NCBI RefSeq assembly: GCF_021390155.1
Contig: NZ_CP089985.1
Location: 2,181,001-2,245,000, forward strand
Direction of reading: 5' to 3'
Length of the DNA stretch: 64,000 nucleotides
Origin: Pseudomonas sp. HN11
Lineage (GTDB): Bacteria > Pseudomonadota > Gammaproteobacteria > Pseudomonadales > Pseudomonadaceae
In this document: positions 52,755-61,997 of the stretch, piece by piece
How the letters are laid out: every line of letters begins with the position of its first letter
Numbering within the stretch: position 1 is the first letter of the stretch
Notes under the pieces: model-generated
Databases searched by the model: none
What the model was told of the DNA's origin: nothing
Seen by the model: only the letters and a program-made list of their open reading frames with translations
Program-made: the position numbers and the translations under genes

Positions 52755-55277
52755 ATGCCCCGCCAAAGCGACCTGCGCTTCACCTTTGAGCCCTTGAAGG
52801 GCGATCCTTTCGATGTGGTTTCATTCTCCCTTGTGGAAGGCCTGTCCTGCCCCTTCAAACTTGAACTGGAGCTGGTCAGCCACAACGCCGCTGTCGACTT
52901 CAATCGGGTGCTCGATCTGGCGGGGCTATTCACCCTCTGGCGTGGAGAGGCTCCGGTACGTTACGTTCACGGCCTGGTCAGCCTGTTCCAACAGGGCGAC
53001 ACCGGCTTCCGCCGCACCCGCTACACCGCCGTGGTCGAACCGACTCTAAAACGCTTCGACCTGCGCTCCAACTGGCGCATCTTCCAGGGCCAGACCGTAC
53101 CCGACATCATCACCAGTGTCCTGGTCGAGCAAAAGCTGACCGACATCCGCACTGAAATCTGCTTCGACCACCAGCCCCGCGAATACTGCGTACAAGCCGG
53201 TGAAACCGACCTCGATTTCATCGCCCGCCTCGCCGCCGAAGAGGGTCTGCTTTACACCTTCGAACACCGCGCCGACGGCCACACCCTCGTCCTCACCGAC
53301 CGCGTCGGCGGCCTGGGCACCATCGGCACGCACACCGATTGCCCGGTGATCTACCAGCCCATGGGTGGCGGCGACGCCCTGGAACCGGCACTGAACCGCT
53401 TCCACTACACCGAACAAGTGCGCACTGCCGTGCAGGTGCAACGCGACTACACCTTCACCCACCCGCGCTACAACCAGCAGCACACTGCCACCGGCGATCA
53501 GGACCTGAACAACCAACACAAGGGTTACGAACGCTACGACTACCCCGGCCGCTACAAGCGCGATATCGCCGGTAAGCCCTTTACCAAGACCCGGCTTGCG
53601 GCCCTTCGCAATGACGCCAAGCTGGCGCATCTGGAAGGTGATGATGAACGTCTGCAACCTGGGTTGGCATTCGACCTCAACGATCATCCACGTGAGGACT
53701 TCAATGATCGCTGGCGCACCATCGCCATCAAGCACGAAGGCAAACAGCACACCAGTTTGCAGGAAGAATCGTTCGGTAGCGGCCTCGGCACCTCTTACAC
53801 GCTGGAAGCCAGCGCCATCCGCTGGACCTCGGATTGGAAAGCTCCGCTGCATGACAAACCCTGCATCGACGGCCCGCAGATCGCCACGGTGGTCGGCCCG
53901 CCTGGGGAAGAGATCTATTGCGATGAATGGGGTCGGGTCAAGGTACAGTTCCCGTGGGACCGCTCGGACAAAAACAACGACCAGAGTTCGTGCTGGATCC
54001 GTGTAGCTCAAGGTTGGGCAGGCGCGACTTGGGGGGCAGTGGCGATCCCCCGAGTCGGCCAGGAGCTGATTATCAGCTACCTGGACGGTGATCCAGACCA
54101 GCCGATTGCCACCGGGCGAGCGTACCGGCAAACCAATTTGCCGCCCTATGAGCTACCCAAGCTGAAGGCTATAGCAACCACCAAAAGCCGCGAGTTCGGG
54201 GGGACGCGGGCCAACGAGTTGCGTATCGACGACACCACCGCGCAGATCAGCGCGGCGTTGATGAGTGACCATGAGCATAGCGCGCTGCACCTCGGTTACC
54301 TCACCCATCCACGCCACCATGGTGGCGGCAAACCTAGGGGCGAGGGGTTTGAGTTGCGCACCGATGGTCACGGTGCGTTGCGCGCAGCAAAAGGTTTATT
54401 GCTGACCGCTGAAGCTCAATTCAAGGCCGGGGCGGGACAGTTGGAGCGCCAGCAGGTGATTGATGTGTTGCAAGCTGCCCTGACGTTGGCCAGGCAGTTG
54501 GGAGCCTCTGCCGAAAATGCCCAGGGAATTGCCCAGGACTCACAACCGCAACAGGCTCTGACTCAGGCAGTGAATGGACTGGGTCATGGTGCTAATGATC
54601 AACCCAATGGCACCGGTAATGGCACGCACCCCATCATCGCGCTAAGTGGACCAGCCGGCATCGCCGCCGCGACTTCCCGCAGTATCGCCCTGGGCGCAGG
54701 TGAGCATATTGACAGCGTGGCCCAACAAAACCAGCAACTCACCGCTGGCAAAAAAGTGGTGATCAATGCGGGTGAAGAAATTGGGCTGTTCGCCCAAGGC
54801 GGCGACATGCGGCACATCGCACATAACGGTCAGCTTTTGCTGCAAGCCCAACACAACAGCATCCAGGTGCAAGCCGACCAAAGCGTCGAAATCAGCGCCA
54901 GCCAACAGCACGTGCTGGTAGCGGCGGACAAGCACATCACCCTGTTGTGCGGCGGGGCCTATATCAAGATGCAGGGCGGCAATATCGAGCTGGGCATGCC
55001 CGGTGATTTTACGGTGAAGGCCGCGAACAAATACTTCATTGATCCAAGCACTGCCGCAGCCGAGCTCAATAGTTGGCCTGTCACCTCTTTCAACGAACGC
55101 TTTCAAACCCGCTTCACCAACGGTGATCCCATCCGCGACCGTGCCTACGCCTTGATTCGCAAAGACGGTGCACGTTTCGAGGGCCGAACCGACGGGGAAG
55201 GCTACGTCACCTTGCAACAGGGCATGACGCTCGAAGGGCTGGTACTGGAATGGCTTGATAACGGAGAACCCGCATGA
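52755..55277 (+). CDS. vgrG: T6SS spike VgrG with DUF2345 and C-terminal TTR-like domain
   Basis: 840 residues. Spike body at about 1-450, nearly the same as the VgrG at 38606, then a different stalk: a DUF2345-type helix region (about 520-760, LTAGKKVVINAGEEIGLFAQ, HNSIQVQADQSVEISASQQH). The last 60 residues (FNERFQTRFTNGDPIRDRAY..DGARFEGRTDGEGYVTL) look like a transthyretin-like strand domain, which in other VgrGs docks lipase effectors. Its stop overlaps the lipase gene by four bases. It therefore probably carries that effector. Confidence 0.92.
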   Translation: MPRQSDLRFTFEPLKGDPFDVVSFSLVEGLSCPFKLELELVSHNAAVDFNRVLDLAGLFTLWRGEAPVRYVHGLVSLFQQGDTGFRRTRYTAVVEPTLKRFDLRSNWRIFQGQTVPDIITSVLVEQKLTDIRTEICFDHQPREYCVQAGETDLDFIARLAAEEGLLYTFEHRADGHTLVLTDRVGGLGTIGTHTDCPVIYQPMGGGDALEPALNRFHYTEQVRTAVQVQRDYTFTHPRYNQQHTATGDQDLNNQHKGYERYDYPGRYKRDIAGKPFTKTRLAALRNDAKLAHLEGDDERLQPGLAFDLNDHPREDFNDRWRTIAIKHEGKQHTSLQEESFGSGLGTSYTLEASAIRWTSDWKAPLHDKPCIDGPQIATVVGPPGEEIYCDEWGRVKVQFPWDRSDKNNDQSSCWIRVAQGWAGATWGAVAIPRVGQELIISYLDGDPDQPIATGRAYRQTNLPPYELPKLKAIATTKSREFGGTRANELRIDDTTAQISAALMSDHEHSALHLGYLTHPRHHGGGKPRGEGFELRTDGHGALRAAKGLLLTAEAQFKAGAGQLERQQVIDVLQAALTLARQLGASAENAQGIAQDSQPQQALTQAVNGLGHGANDQPNGTGNGTHPIIALSGPAGIAAATSRSIALGAGEHIDSVAQQNQQLTAGKKVVINAGEEIGLFAQGGDMRHIAHNGQLLLQAQHNSIQVQADQSVEISASQQHVLVAADKHITLLCGGAYIKMQGGNIELGMPGDFTVKAANKYFIDPSTAAAELNSWPVTSFNERFQTRFTNGDPIRDRAYALIRKDGARFEGRTDGEGYVTLQQGMTLEGLVLEWLDNGEPA

Positions 55278-57070
55278 CCGAAAGCCCATCGGCGCCGCGT
55301 ATTGCGCCCATGACCTACAACGCCCGGGGCAACCCGGTGCATACCTGGACCCTGACACCCAGCCATATCACCGACCCGGTGCAGTGCATATTGCCGCCGG
55401 ATGGGATTTTGCCGGTGATATTTGTGCCGGGGATTATGGGGTCGAATTTGAAGAGTAAGCCGGACAAGCGCAATAAAAAGGAAAAGGCCGTTCCCGTCTG
55501 GCGCCTGGACGCGGGATTCATGGGCAAGAATATGTGGCTTGCCTTGAATTGGATCAATAAAAAAGCCGGTATCCGGCAAAAGCTGTTGCACCCGGGTAGG
55601 GTGGAAGTCGACAACCAAGGCGCGGTGCCTGAACGAGCTGCCGGCACGGTATTGGCGTCGCCAGGGTTGGACAGGAAAAAGACCATTCTTGCCCTGAGCA
55701 AACGCTATCAAGAGCGCGGTTGGGGAGAGGTCAGTGAAACCAGCTATCACGCTTTCCTGCTCTCGTTGGAGGAGGCGCTCAATAGCGAATTCCTGCCCCA
55801 TCGATGGCCACAATTCGACATTCGGCCGGAGCATCTGCATACCGTCGCGGTCGAGCCTGGGCCGACTCACATCACCCGGTTAAAACCCGGAATACCCATC
55901 GCCATGCCAGGGTTGGGCGTGACCTTGGCGACTCAGTTGCAATCGATTCTCTCGGATGAGCTGGTGGCGCGAGCTGGTTACCGAATGCCGGTGCATGCTT
56001 GTGGTTATAACTGGCTGGACTCCAACAAGGTCGCAGCACAGCGTCTGGCCGAACGCATTGACGAACTGATGCACCAATACGGTCGCAACTGTCAGCAGGT
56101 GATACTCGTCACTCGTTCCATGGGCGGATTGGTGGCGCGTCGGTGTGCCCAGTTGCCCGGTATGACCGACAAAATTGCCGGTGTCGTGCATGGGGTAATG
56201 CCCGCCACTGGGGCACCGGTTGCTTATCGCCGTTGCAAGGTCGGCATGAGCGACGAAGATCCCATTGCCGGTGCGGTGATTGGCCCGACTGGCCAGGAAG
56301 TGACCGCCGTGTTTGCGCAGGCTCCCGGTGCCCTGCAATTGCTGCCCACCCAAAATTACGCCCCAGGTTGGCTGCGGCTGATTGACGACCAAGGCGTTTC
56401 GGCGATGCCGCGCCAGCCCGTGAAAGATCCTTACGACGAGATCTATTTACGCCGCGACCGGTGGTGGGGGTTATTGCGCGAAGAATGGTTGGCACCGAAG
56501 GATGGGGGTGCGATCACGTGGGAGATTTTTGAGGAAAACATATCGGAAGCGAAGCAGTTCCACCTAGCAATCGCGGGCTTCTATCACCCTCAAACCTATG
56601 TCTACTACGGCAACGACGATAAACACCGCAGCTTCGAATCCATCACATGGAAAATGCAGCGTGGTTCTCGCCTTAGTGGCCCCCACGCCTCACGGCCAGA
56701 TGCCTTCGCGGTGTCCAGCCTGCAGATGAATGAGGTGCGCGACGACGGCCGCAGCCCTGTGTATGTGGGCGGGCAAGCCGAAGCCGTGCCGCCAATGCGT
56801 GGTGATCCTGATGCGCCGATCAAAACCGTGCAGACCAGTTACTGGGAATTGCACTGTCAAATGCAGGACGGCTCCGGCGACGGCACCGTCCCGGTAAGTT
56901 CGGGCAGCGCGCCGATCAAACATGCGCGCAATGGCGAGGTTCGCCAGCAAATCAAGGCGCCTGGCTTCGATCATGAAACCTCCTATGCCAGCCCGGTAGC
57001 GCAACATTTCACCCTTTATTCGCTTATCAAAATAGCGGCAAAAGCCAAGAGGCCCCTATGCGTCAGCTGA
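55274..57070 (+). CDS. T6SS lipase effector, Tle4-like (alpha/beta hydrolase)
   Basis: 598 residues. VIFVPGIMGSNL at 48-59 is the oxyanion-hole loop of LCAT/PGAP1-type lipases. The nucleophile elbow is VTRSMGG with Ser282, where Thr replaces the first Gly of G-x-S-x-G. Catalytic Asp and His are not assigned with certainty; DGSGDGTVPV near 540 is the likely Asp/late-His region. It would hydrolyse phospholipids in a rival's membrane. Placement between the TTR-tailed VgrG and a Tli4-type lipoprotein supports Tle4. Its end overlaps the immunity gene by 13 bases. Confidence 0.75.
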   Translation: MTESPSAPRIAPMTYNARGNPVHTWTLTPSHITDPVQCILPPDGILPVIFVPGIMGSNLKSKPDKRNKKEKAVPVWRLDAGFMGKNMWLALNWINKKAGIRQKLLHPGRVEVDNQGAVPERAAGTVLASPGLDRKKTILALSKRYQERGWGEVSETSYHAFLLSLEEALNSEFLPHRWPQFDIRPEHLHTVAVEPGPTHITRLKPGIPIAMPGLGVTLATQLQSILSDELVARAGYRMPVHACGYNWLDSNKVAAQRLAERIDELMHQYGRNCQQVILVTRSMGGLVARRCAQLPGMTDKIAGVVHGVMPATGAPVAYRRCKVGMSDEDPIAGAVIGPTGQEVTAVFAQAPGALQLLPTQNYAPGWLRLIDDQGVSAMPRQPVKDPYDEIYLRRDRWWGLLREEWLAPKDGGAITWEIFEENISEAKQFHLAIAGFYHPQTYVYYGNDDKHRSFESITWKMQRGSRLSGPHASRPDAFAVSSLQMNEVRDDGRSPVYVGGQAEAVPPMRGDPDAPIKTVQTSYWELHCQMQDGSGDGTVPVSSGSAPIKHARNGEVRQQIKAPGFDHETSYASPVAQHFTLYSLIKIAAKAKRPLCVS

Positions 57071-58290
57071 TTCTTTTTTTTGCATGCCTGGTACTGGGCT
57101 CTCTCACCGGCTGTGCCGCCTTCAAACAACCCAGCGAACAGGAGAAACACAACGTGAGCGAAATGACCAGTAACATGCGTACCTGGGCGCTGGGCCGTGG
57201 CCTGATTGATCTGCCCGCCAACTGGACGGGCGGCGGGGATGTGAAGCTGTATTACGGGCTTGGCGCCGATCACACATCGGTAGAGGTGCGTGTATTGGGG
57301 GAGGGCGTGACACAAGAGCGGTTTGACGCAGCTATACGCGAGCGGGCCAGTCGGATCGCGGCGGTCAAGAACGATGAAATGGACGATATACCGATGTTGG
57401 TTTCGGCCCAGGTAGAGACACCGAAAAGTGTCATGTTGCAGTACTACATGCGCATGACTCAGCGCCAAACCTTCGTCCACGAACTCCATCTTCTTGTCGA
57501 TGATGCCTACGTCATGCTCCGTGCCGATTCCTTCAAAGGCAATACCGCCCCAGTTGAGGTACGCCTGCTAAAGCTATCCAGGGAAATCTTCAAAGTTGCA
57601 CCGGAGAACGCAGGAGTGGGCTTCGCCTTGGGCCCCATTGTGATCCGAAGTCATCACGATCAGGAAATCGCCAGCTTCGATTTTAGTCCCCCTGCGTCTG
57701 ACGTATCGCTGGAGGTCTACATCAATGCGTTATCACCGGATGATGAAGAGCGTTTGCACGTCCGCACGCAAAAAGATACGAAGATTTTCCTCGCTGGCGA
57801 CTATGAAAATTTGCGCGCTGGGAAAATCACTCTGGCTGACATGCAGGCCGAAGAGTCCCTGATCAGCTTCAGTGACGATACTCACCGTCAAATACTCTTT
57901 GTCAGCGAGAACTATCGCGACAATCCTTCCCTAAGCCGTCCAGCAATGAGTGTCCGTCTTTCGGCTGGTGGCATGAAAGCAGGCACCATTGACCCTAACG
58001 AACCAGAAGACCTCGTGCGCTGGACCCTCCCCGAGTTCGCCAACAAAGGTTATGAACTGCCACTCTGGCAACAACCCGCTACACCGGACCCCGTCAACCC
58101 GTCTCTAACCGACTACGAAGCCATGGCCGTCTGGGACGCGATCCTCAAGTCCGTGCGTATCCGCTACGGCGCGGTCGCACCCAAGCCAGACCCGTGGTTC
58201 AACCCCCGTGGACCTACGCCCGAAGACGCCGCCGAAAGCAAACGCATCCTTGATGAGTTCATTGCCAGCCTTGAGGCGCGCAAGCCATGA
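57058..58290 (+). CDS. T6SS immunity lipoprotein, Tli4-like
   Basis: 410 residues. Lipoprotein signal (MRQLILFFACLVLGSLTGC, lipobox LTGC with Cys19), so the protein is anchored facing the periplasm, where Tle lipases act. The C-terminal half (LRAGKITLADMQAEESL, DYEAMAVWDAILKSVRIRYG) fits the Tli4 two-domain family from memory. AAGAGG precedes ATG 57058 inside the lipase gene, giving coupled translation of toxin and antidote. Confidence 0.8.
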   Translation: MRQLILFFACLVLGSLTGCAAFKQPSEQEKHNVSEMTSNMRTWALGRGLIDLPANWTGGGDVKLYYGLGADHTSVEVRVLGEGVTQERFDAAIRERASRIAAVKNDEMDDIPMLVSAQVETPKSVMLQYYMRMTQRQTFVHELHLLVDDAYVMLRADSFKGNTAPVEVRLLKLSREIFKVAPENAGVGFALGPIVIRSHHDQEIASFDFSPPASDVSLEVYINALSPDDEERLHVRTQKDTKIFLAGDYENLRAGKITLADMQAEESLISFSDDTHRQILFVSENYRDNPSLSRPAMSVRLSAGGMKAGTIDPNEPEDLVRWTLPEFANKGYELPLWQQPATPDPVNPSLTDYEAMAVWDAILKSVRIRYGAVAPKPDPWFNPRGPTPEDAAESKRILDEFIASLEARKP

Positions 58291-58382
58291 CAACGGAAGG
58301 GGCTTTAGCGAGAGCGAAGGGGGGCATGTTCATCCTGTCCATGGGCAACGAACACAACAAATACGCTAGGAGCGATTCATGA
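58287..58382 (+). CDS. Possible 31-residue peptide between tli4 and tssM
   Basis: ATG 58287 overlaps the tli4 stop as ATGA and its TGA at 58380-58382 overlaps the tssM start, again as ATGA. GAGG lies ten bases before its ATG. The peptide (MTTEGALARAKGGMFILSMG then NEHNKYARSDS) has no recognised motif. It may serve to couple translation of tssM to the upstream genes, or be chance. Confidence 0.35.
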   Translation: MTTEGALARAKGGMFILSMGNEHNKYARSDS

Positions 58383-61300
58383 AAACGGTCTGGAGTTACC
58401 TCAAACGCTGGGGCCTGCCGGTGCTGCGTCAGTTCAACCAGGCGGTGCCCATACTGGTGCTGCTGGGCGTGGTGTTTTTGCTGATCGCCATCTGGTGGCT
58501 GGGCCCGCAGTGGACCTGGCGCGAGCATCACCCGCTGGGTGAATTGGCGATGCGCGTCTCGGCCAGTGTCGTGGTGCTGGTGGTGCCGTTGCTGATCTGG
58601 GCATGGCGGGTGCGTAATCGCTACCAGCGGCTGCAGCTTGAACGCCAACATGAGGCCGCGATGCAGGCCGACCCGTGCCTGTCTTATATCGAGGCGCAGG
58701 AGCGAGCACTGGACCGCAGCCTGGGCAATTTGCTCAACAATATGGAGCGCCGCCGCTCGCTCTATCAGCTGCCGTGGTACCTGGTGCTGGGTGAGGAAAA
58801 TGCCGGCAAGACCAGCCTGATCACCCGCTCCAACCAGAGTTTTGCCTTGTCCCATGTGACCAAGGCTGGGGTCAGGACGCATCAGGAAGAGCAACTGGCC
58901 TATCCGGTGGACTGGTGGATTGGTGACGAGGCGGTATTGATCGATCCGCCGGGTGAGTTTCTCAGTCATCCGGAGCCAACGGCTGATAGCGTCGAGCAGC
59001 AGGGCAAGGTCAAACCGATACTGCCCGCCGGCACCCACCCGCGTCTATGGCGACACCTGCTCGATTGGCTGGCACGCAACCGCAGCCGTCGGGCATTGAA
59101 CGGTGTGGTGCTGGTGATCGATGTGCAGGCGTTATTGGCGCAACGTCCCGAACAACGCAAGGCCCACGCCAACCTGCTGCGCACCCGGCTGTTTGAGCTG
59201 ACGCGGCAATTGGGCACGCGCCTGCCGGTGTACGTGACGCTGAGCAAGTTTGACCTGCTGGAAGGCTTCGAAGAGTTCTTCGCCCGGTTGTCGCGCAGTG
59301 GGCGTGAAGACCTGCTGGGCTTCACCTTCAGTCTGGACGCGGTGGATGACTTCGATGCCTGGCTGGCGGAGCTGACCCGCCAATACCAAACCTTTGTCGT
59401 CTGCCTGAGCGAACAGATTTTCGACGGCGCCGGTGAGTCGCGTACATTGACCGAACGCGATCGCTTGCAGGCGCTGGTGCATCAGATGGCGGGCCTACGC
59501 CCGGCGCTGTTCGGCTTCCTGAGCGAAATGCTCGGCAGTGATCGTTTCACCACTCCGGCGCTGGTGCGCGGGCTGTATTTCTCTTCGGTCTTGCAGCAAG
59601 GCACCTTGAGCAACGCCTTCGTGAAAGAAGCGGGGCAAGCCTATCAACTGCCGCCACCGCCACCCGAGGTCAAACCGGCCGGAGGCACGGCGATCTACTT
59701 TGCCCAGCAATTGTTCCAGCGGGTGATCTACCCCGAAGCGGGCCTGGCGGGCGATAACATCAAGGTGGCCCGCAACAAGAGGCGGATGCTGATCGCCGGG
59801 TTCAGTGTCGCGTCCTTGGGCGTTCTGGTGGTCATCGGAACCTGGCAGTTCTACTTCAACATCAACCGCGACAAGGCAGCCAGCGTCTTGGCCAAGAGCC
59901 AGGACTTCAGTGGGCGGGACATCGACGCCAGGGTCGACACCACCGGTCGCAACCTGCTGGTGCCGCTGGACCAGATTCGTGATGCGGTGCTGGTGTACGG
60001 CGACTACCGCGAGGCGTGGCCGTTGCTGTCGGATATGGGCCTGTACCAGGGGAGGGCTATTGGCCCGACGGTGGATGAAGCCTATCTGAATCTGCTGTCC
60101 AAACGCTTCCTGCCGGCGATTGCCAGCGGTGTGTTGGATGCCATCAACACCGCGCCCGTCGGCAGCAATCAGCAACTGGCGGCCTTGCGCGTCTACCGCA
60201 TGCTCGAAGAACGCCAAAACCGCCGCCCGGCCATCGTCGAAGAGTGGGTCGCCAAACAGTGGCAGCGTGCCTATCCGGGCCAGGGCCAACTGCAGGCTGA
60301 TTTGATGGGGCATCTGGGCTACGCGCTGAAATACGCCGACGCCGACCTGCCGCACTACCGGGAACGCATCACCCAGGTGCAACAGCAATTGCGCCAGTTG
60401 CCCATGGCTGAACGGGTCTACATGAGCCTGAAACAGGATGCTCTGGAACGTTTGCATCGTCCTCTCGACCTGCGCAACGAAGTAGGTCCGGCGTTCGATA
60501 TCGTCTACCGTCCACTGAGCACCGACCAAGAGGGCAGCGGCCTGCAATTGCCGCCGCTGCTCACCGCCAAGGGCTTCAAAGACTACTTCGAGCCCGGCAC
60601 CGAGGGCATCATCGAACTGGCCATGATCGACCAGTGGGTGCTCGGCGAACGCCAACGCCTGGACTACTCCGACGAAGACCGCAAATTGCTGACCCAACGT
60701 ATCCGCGCCCTGTACAGCGCCGACTACGTCGACAGCTGGCGACGCGCACTGAATCAGTTTGCGGTCACCGATTTCGATGACCTCAGCCACGGTGTGGCTG
60801 TCCTGGAACAAGTCACCGGCCCGGCCGCCCCCCTGCGGCGCCTGCTGGAGACCCTGCGCGACAACAGCGTGATCTACCCGTCGGTGCCCCTGGCCGAAGG
60901 GCAGGCGCCGCTCTCGCTGGACAAGGTATCGGACGGCCAGCAACAAGCCGCTGGCATCCGGCGCGCGTTCTCCAGCCTGGCGGAACTGATCACCGCGCGA
61001 GGCGAGCAGCCGTCCTATTACGAAGAAACCCTGCATTCGGTCAGCGCCGTCTACGACTACGCCAAAGCCGTGCACGACAATCCCGACCCCGGCAAGGCGG
61101 CGCTGAAAACCGTACTCAACCGCTTCTCCCTGGGCGGTGCCGACCCCATCGCCAACCTGCAACGCGTCGCCGTGGGCCTGCCCGAGCCACTGAACCAGCA
61201 GGTCAAAAAACTCGCTGACCAGACCTCGCAGGTACTGGTGATTGCCGCCCTGCGCGAACTGGAAAAACGCTGGGACAGTGAAATCTACAGCTTCTACCGC

Positions 61301-61987
61301 GACCGCCTGGCAGGCCGCTACCCGTTCAAGGCCAGCGGCGAAGACGCCTCGCTGGAAGACTTCGAAGCCTTCTTCGGCCCGCAAGGGCGCCTGCAGCAGT
61401 TCCACGATCAATACCTGAACGTGTTCCTCAAGGACAACCTCGACGCCCTGTACTCCGACAGCCTCGGCGGCTACCTAGTGCGCAGCGACGTGCTGGAACA
61501 ACTCAAGAAAGTCGAGCGCATCCGTGACACCTTCTTCAACCAGCGCGGCCACCTGGCCGTACAACTCACCATCGAACCCCTGGCCCTCAGCGCCACCCGC
61601 CTGAGCAGCATGCTCAGCGTCGACGGCCAATTGATCCCCTACCAGCACGGCGCACCGCAACGCACGGGACTGGTGTGGCCCAACAGCCTGGGCAATACCA
61701 ATGGCAGCCAACTGACCCTGGTACACAGCACCGGCAACACCGCCAGCATGAGCTATCGCGGGCCATGGTCGTTGTTCCGGCTGCTTAGTCGCGGGCACCT
61801 CAATGGAAGGACCGACACCAGCGTGGACCTGACCTTTGCCGTTGCCGATGGACTGATGCGTTATCGGATTGGGGCGGAGAAGGCCAACAACCCGATTACC
61901 CAGCGCAGTTTTGAAGGGTTTGTGTTGCCGAGGACGTTGCTGGAGGAACGTCGCAAAAAGACTGTCGACACGGTCAGCCAAAGATGA
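58379..61987 (+). CDS. tssM: T6SS membrane complex protein TssM (IcmF)
   Basis: 1202 residues, standard length. Two membrane helices at about 22-42 and 61-77, cytoplasmic NTPase-like domain with Walker A GEENAGKTS near 138-145, third helix near 472-494 (MLIAGFSVASLGVLVVIG), then a long periplasmic domain that binds TssJ. AGGAG precedes the ATG. Last structural gene of the plus unit. Confidence 0.95.
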   Translation: MKTVWSYLKRWGLPVLRQFNQAVPILVLLGVVFLLIAIWWLGPQWTWREHHPLGELAMRVSASVVVLVVPLLIWAWRVRNRYQRLQLERQHEAAMQADPCLSYIEAQERALDRSLGNLLNNMERRRSLYQLPWYLVLGEENAGKTSLITRSNQSFALSHVTKAGVRTHQEEQLAYPVDWWIGDEAVLIDPPGEFLSHPEPTADSVEQQGKVKPILPAGTHPRLWRHLLDWLARNRSRRALNGVVLVIDVQALLAQRPEQRKAHANLLRTRLFELTRQLGTRLPVYVTLSKFDLLEGFEEFFARLSRSGREDLLGFTFSLDAVDDFDAWLAELTRQYQTFVVCLSEQIFDGAGESRTLTERDRLQALVHQMAGLRPALFGFLSEMLGSDRFTTPALVRGLYFSSVLQQGTLSNAFVKEAGQAYQLPPPPPEVKPAGGTAIYFAQQLFQRVIYPEAGLAGDNIKVARNKRRMLIAGFSVASLGVLVVIGTWQFYFNINRDKAASVLAKSQDFSGRDIDARVDTTGRNLLVPLDQIRDAVLVYGDYREAWPLLSDMGLYQGRAIGPTVDEAYLNLLSKRFLPAIASGVLDAINTAPVGSNQQLAALRVYRMLEERQNRRPAIVEEWVAKQWQRAYPGQGQLQADLMGHLGYALKYADADLPHYRERITQVQQQLRQLPMAERVYMSLKQDALERLHRPLDLRNEVGPAFDIVYRPLSTDQEGSGLQLPPLLTAKGFKDYFEPGTEGIIELAMIDQWVLGERQRLDYSDEDRKLLTQRIRALYSADYVDSWRRALNQFAVTDFDDLSHGVAVLEQVTGPAAPLRRLLETLRDNSVIYPSVPLAEGQAPLSLDKVSDGQQQAAGIRRAFSSLAELITARGEQPSYYEETLHSVSAVYDYAKAVHDNPDPGKAALKTVLNRFSLGGADPIANLQRVAVGLPEPLNQQVKKLADQTSQVLVIAALRELEKRWDSEIYSFYRDRLAGRYPFKASGEDASLEDFEAFFGPQGRLQQFHDQYLNVFLKDNLDALYSDSLGGYLVRSDVLEQLKKVERIRDTFFNQRGHLAVQLTIEPLALSATRLSSMLSVDGQLIPYQHGAPQRTGLVWPNSLGNTNGSQLTLVHSTGNTASMSYRGPWSLFRLLSRGHLNGRTDTSVDLTFAVADGLMRYRIGAEKANNPITQRSFEGFVLPRTLLEERRKKTVDTVSQR

Positions 61988-61997
61988 GGAAGTCGAC

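Noticed and set aside
59495..61411. 638-codon open frame on the minus strand
   Set aside because: Lies wholly antisense to tssM; the high GC third position of the real gene removes stops from this frame. No domain or ribosome binding site.
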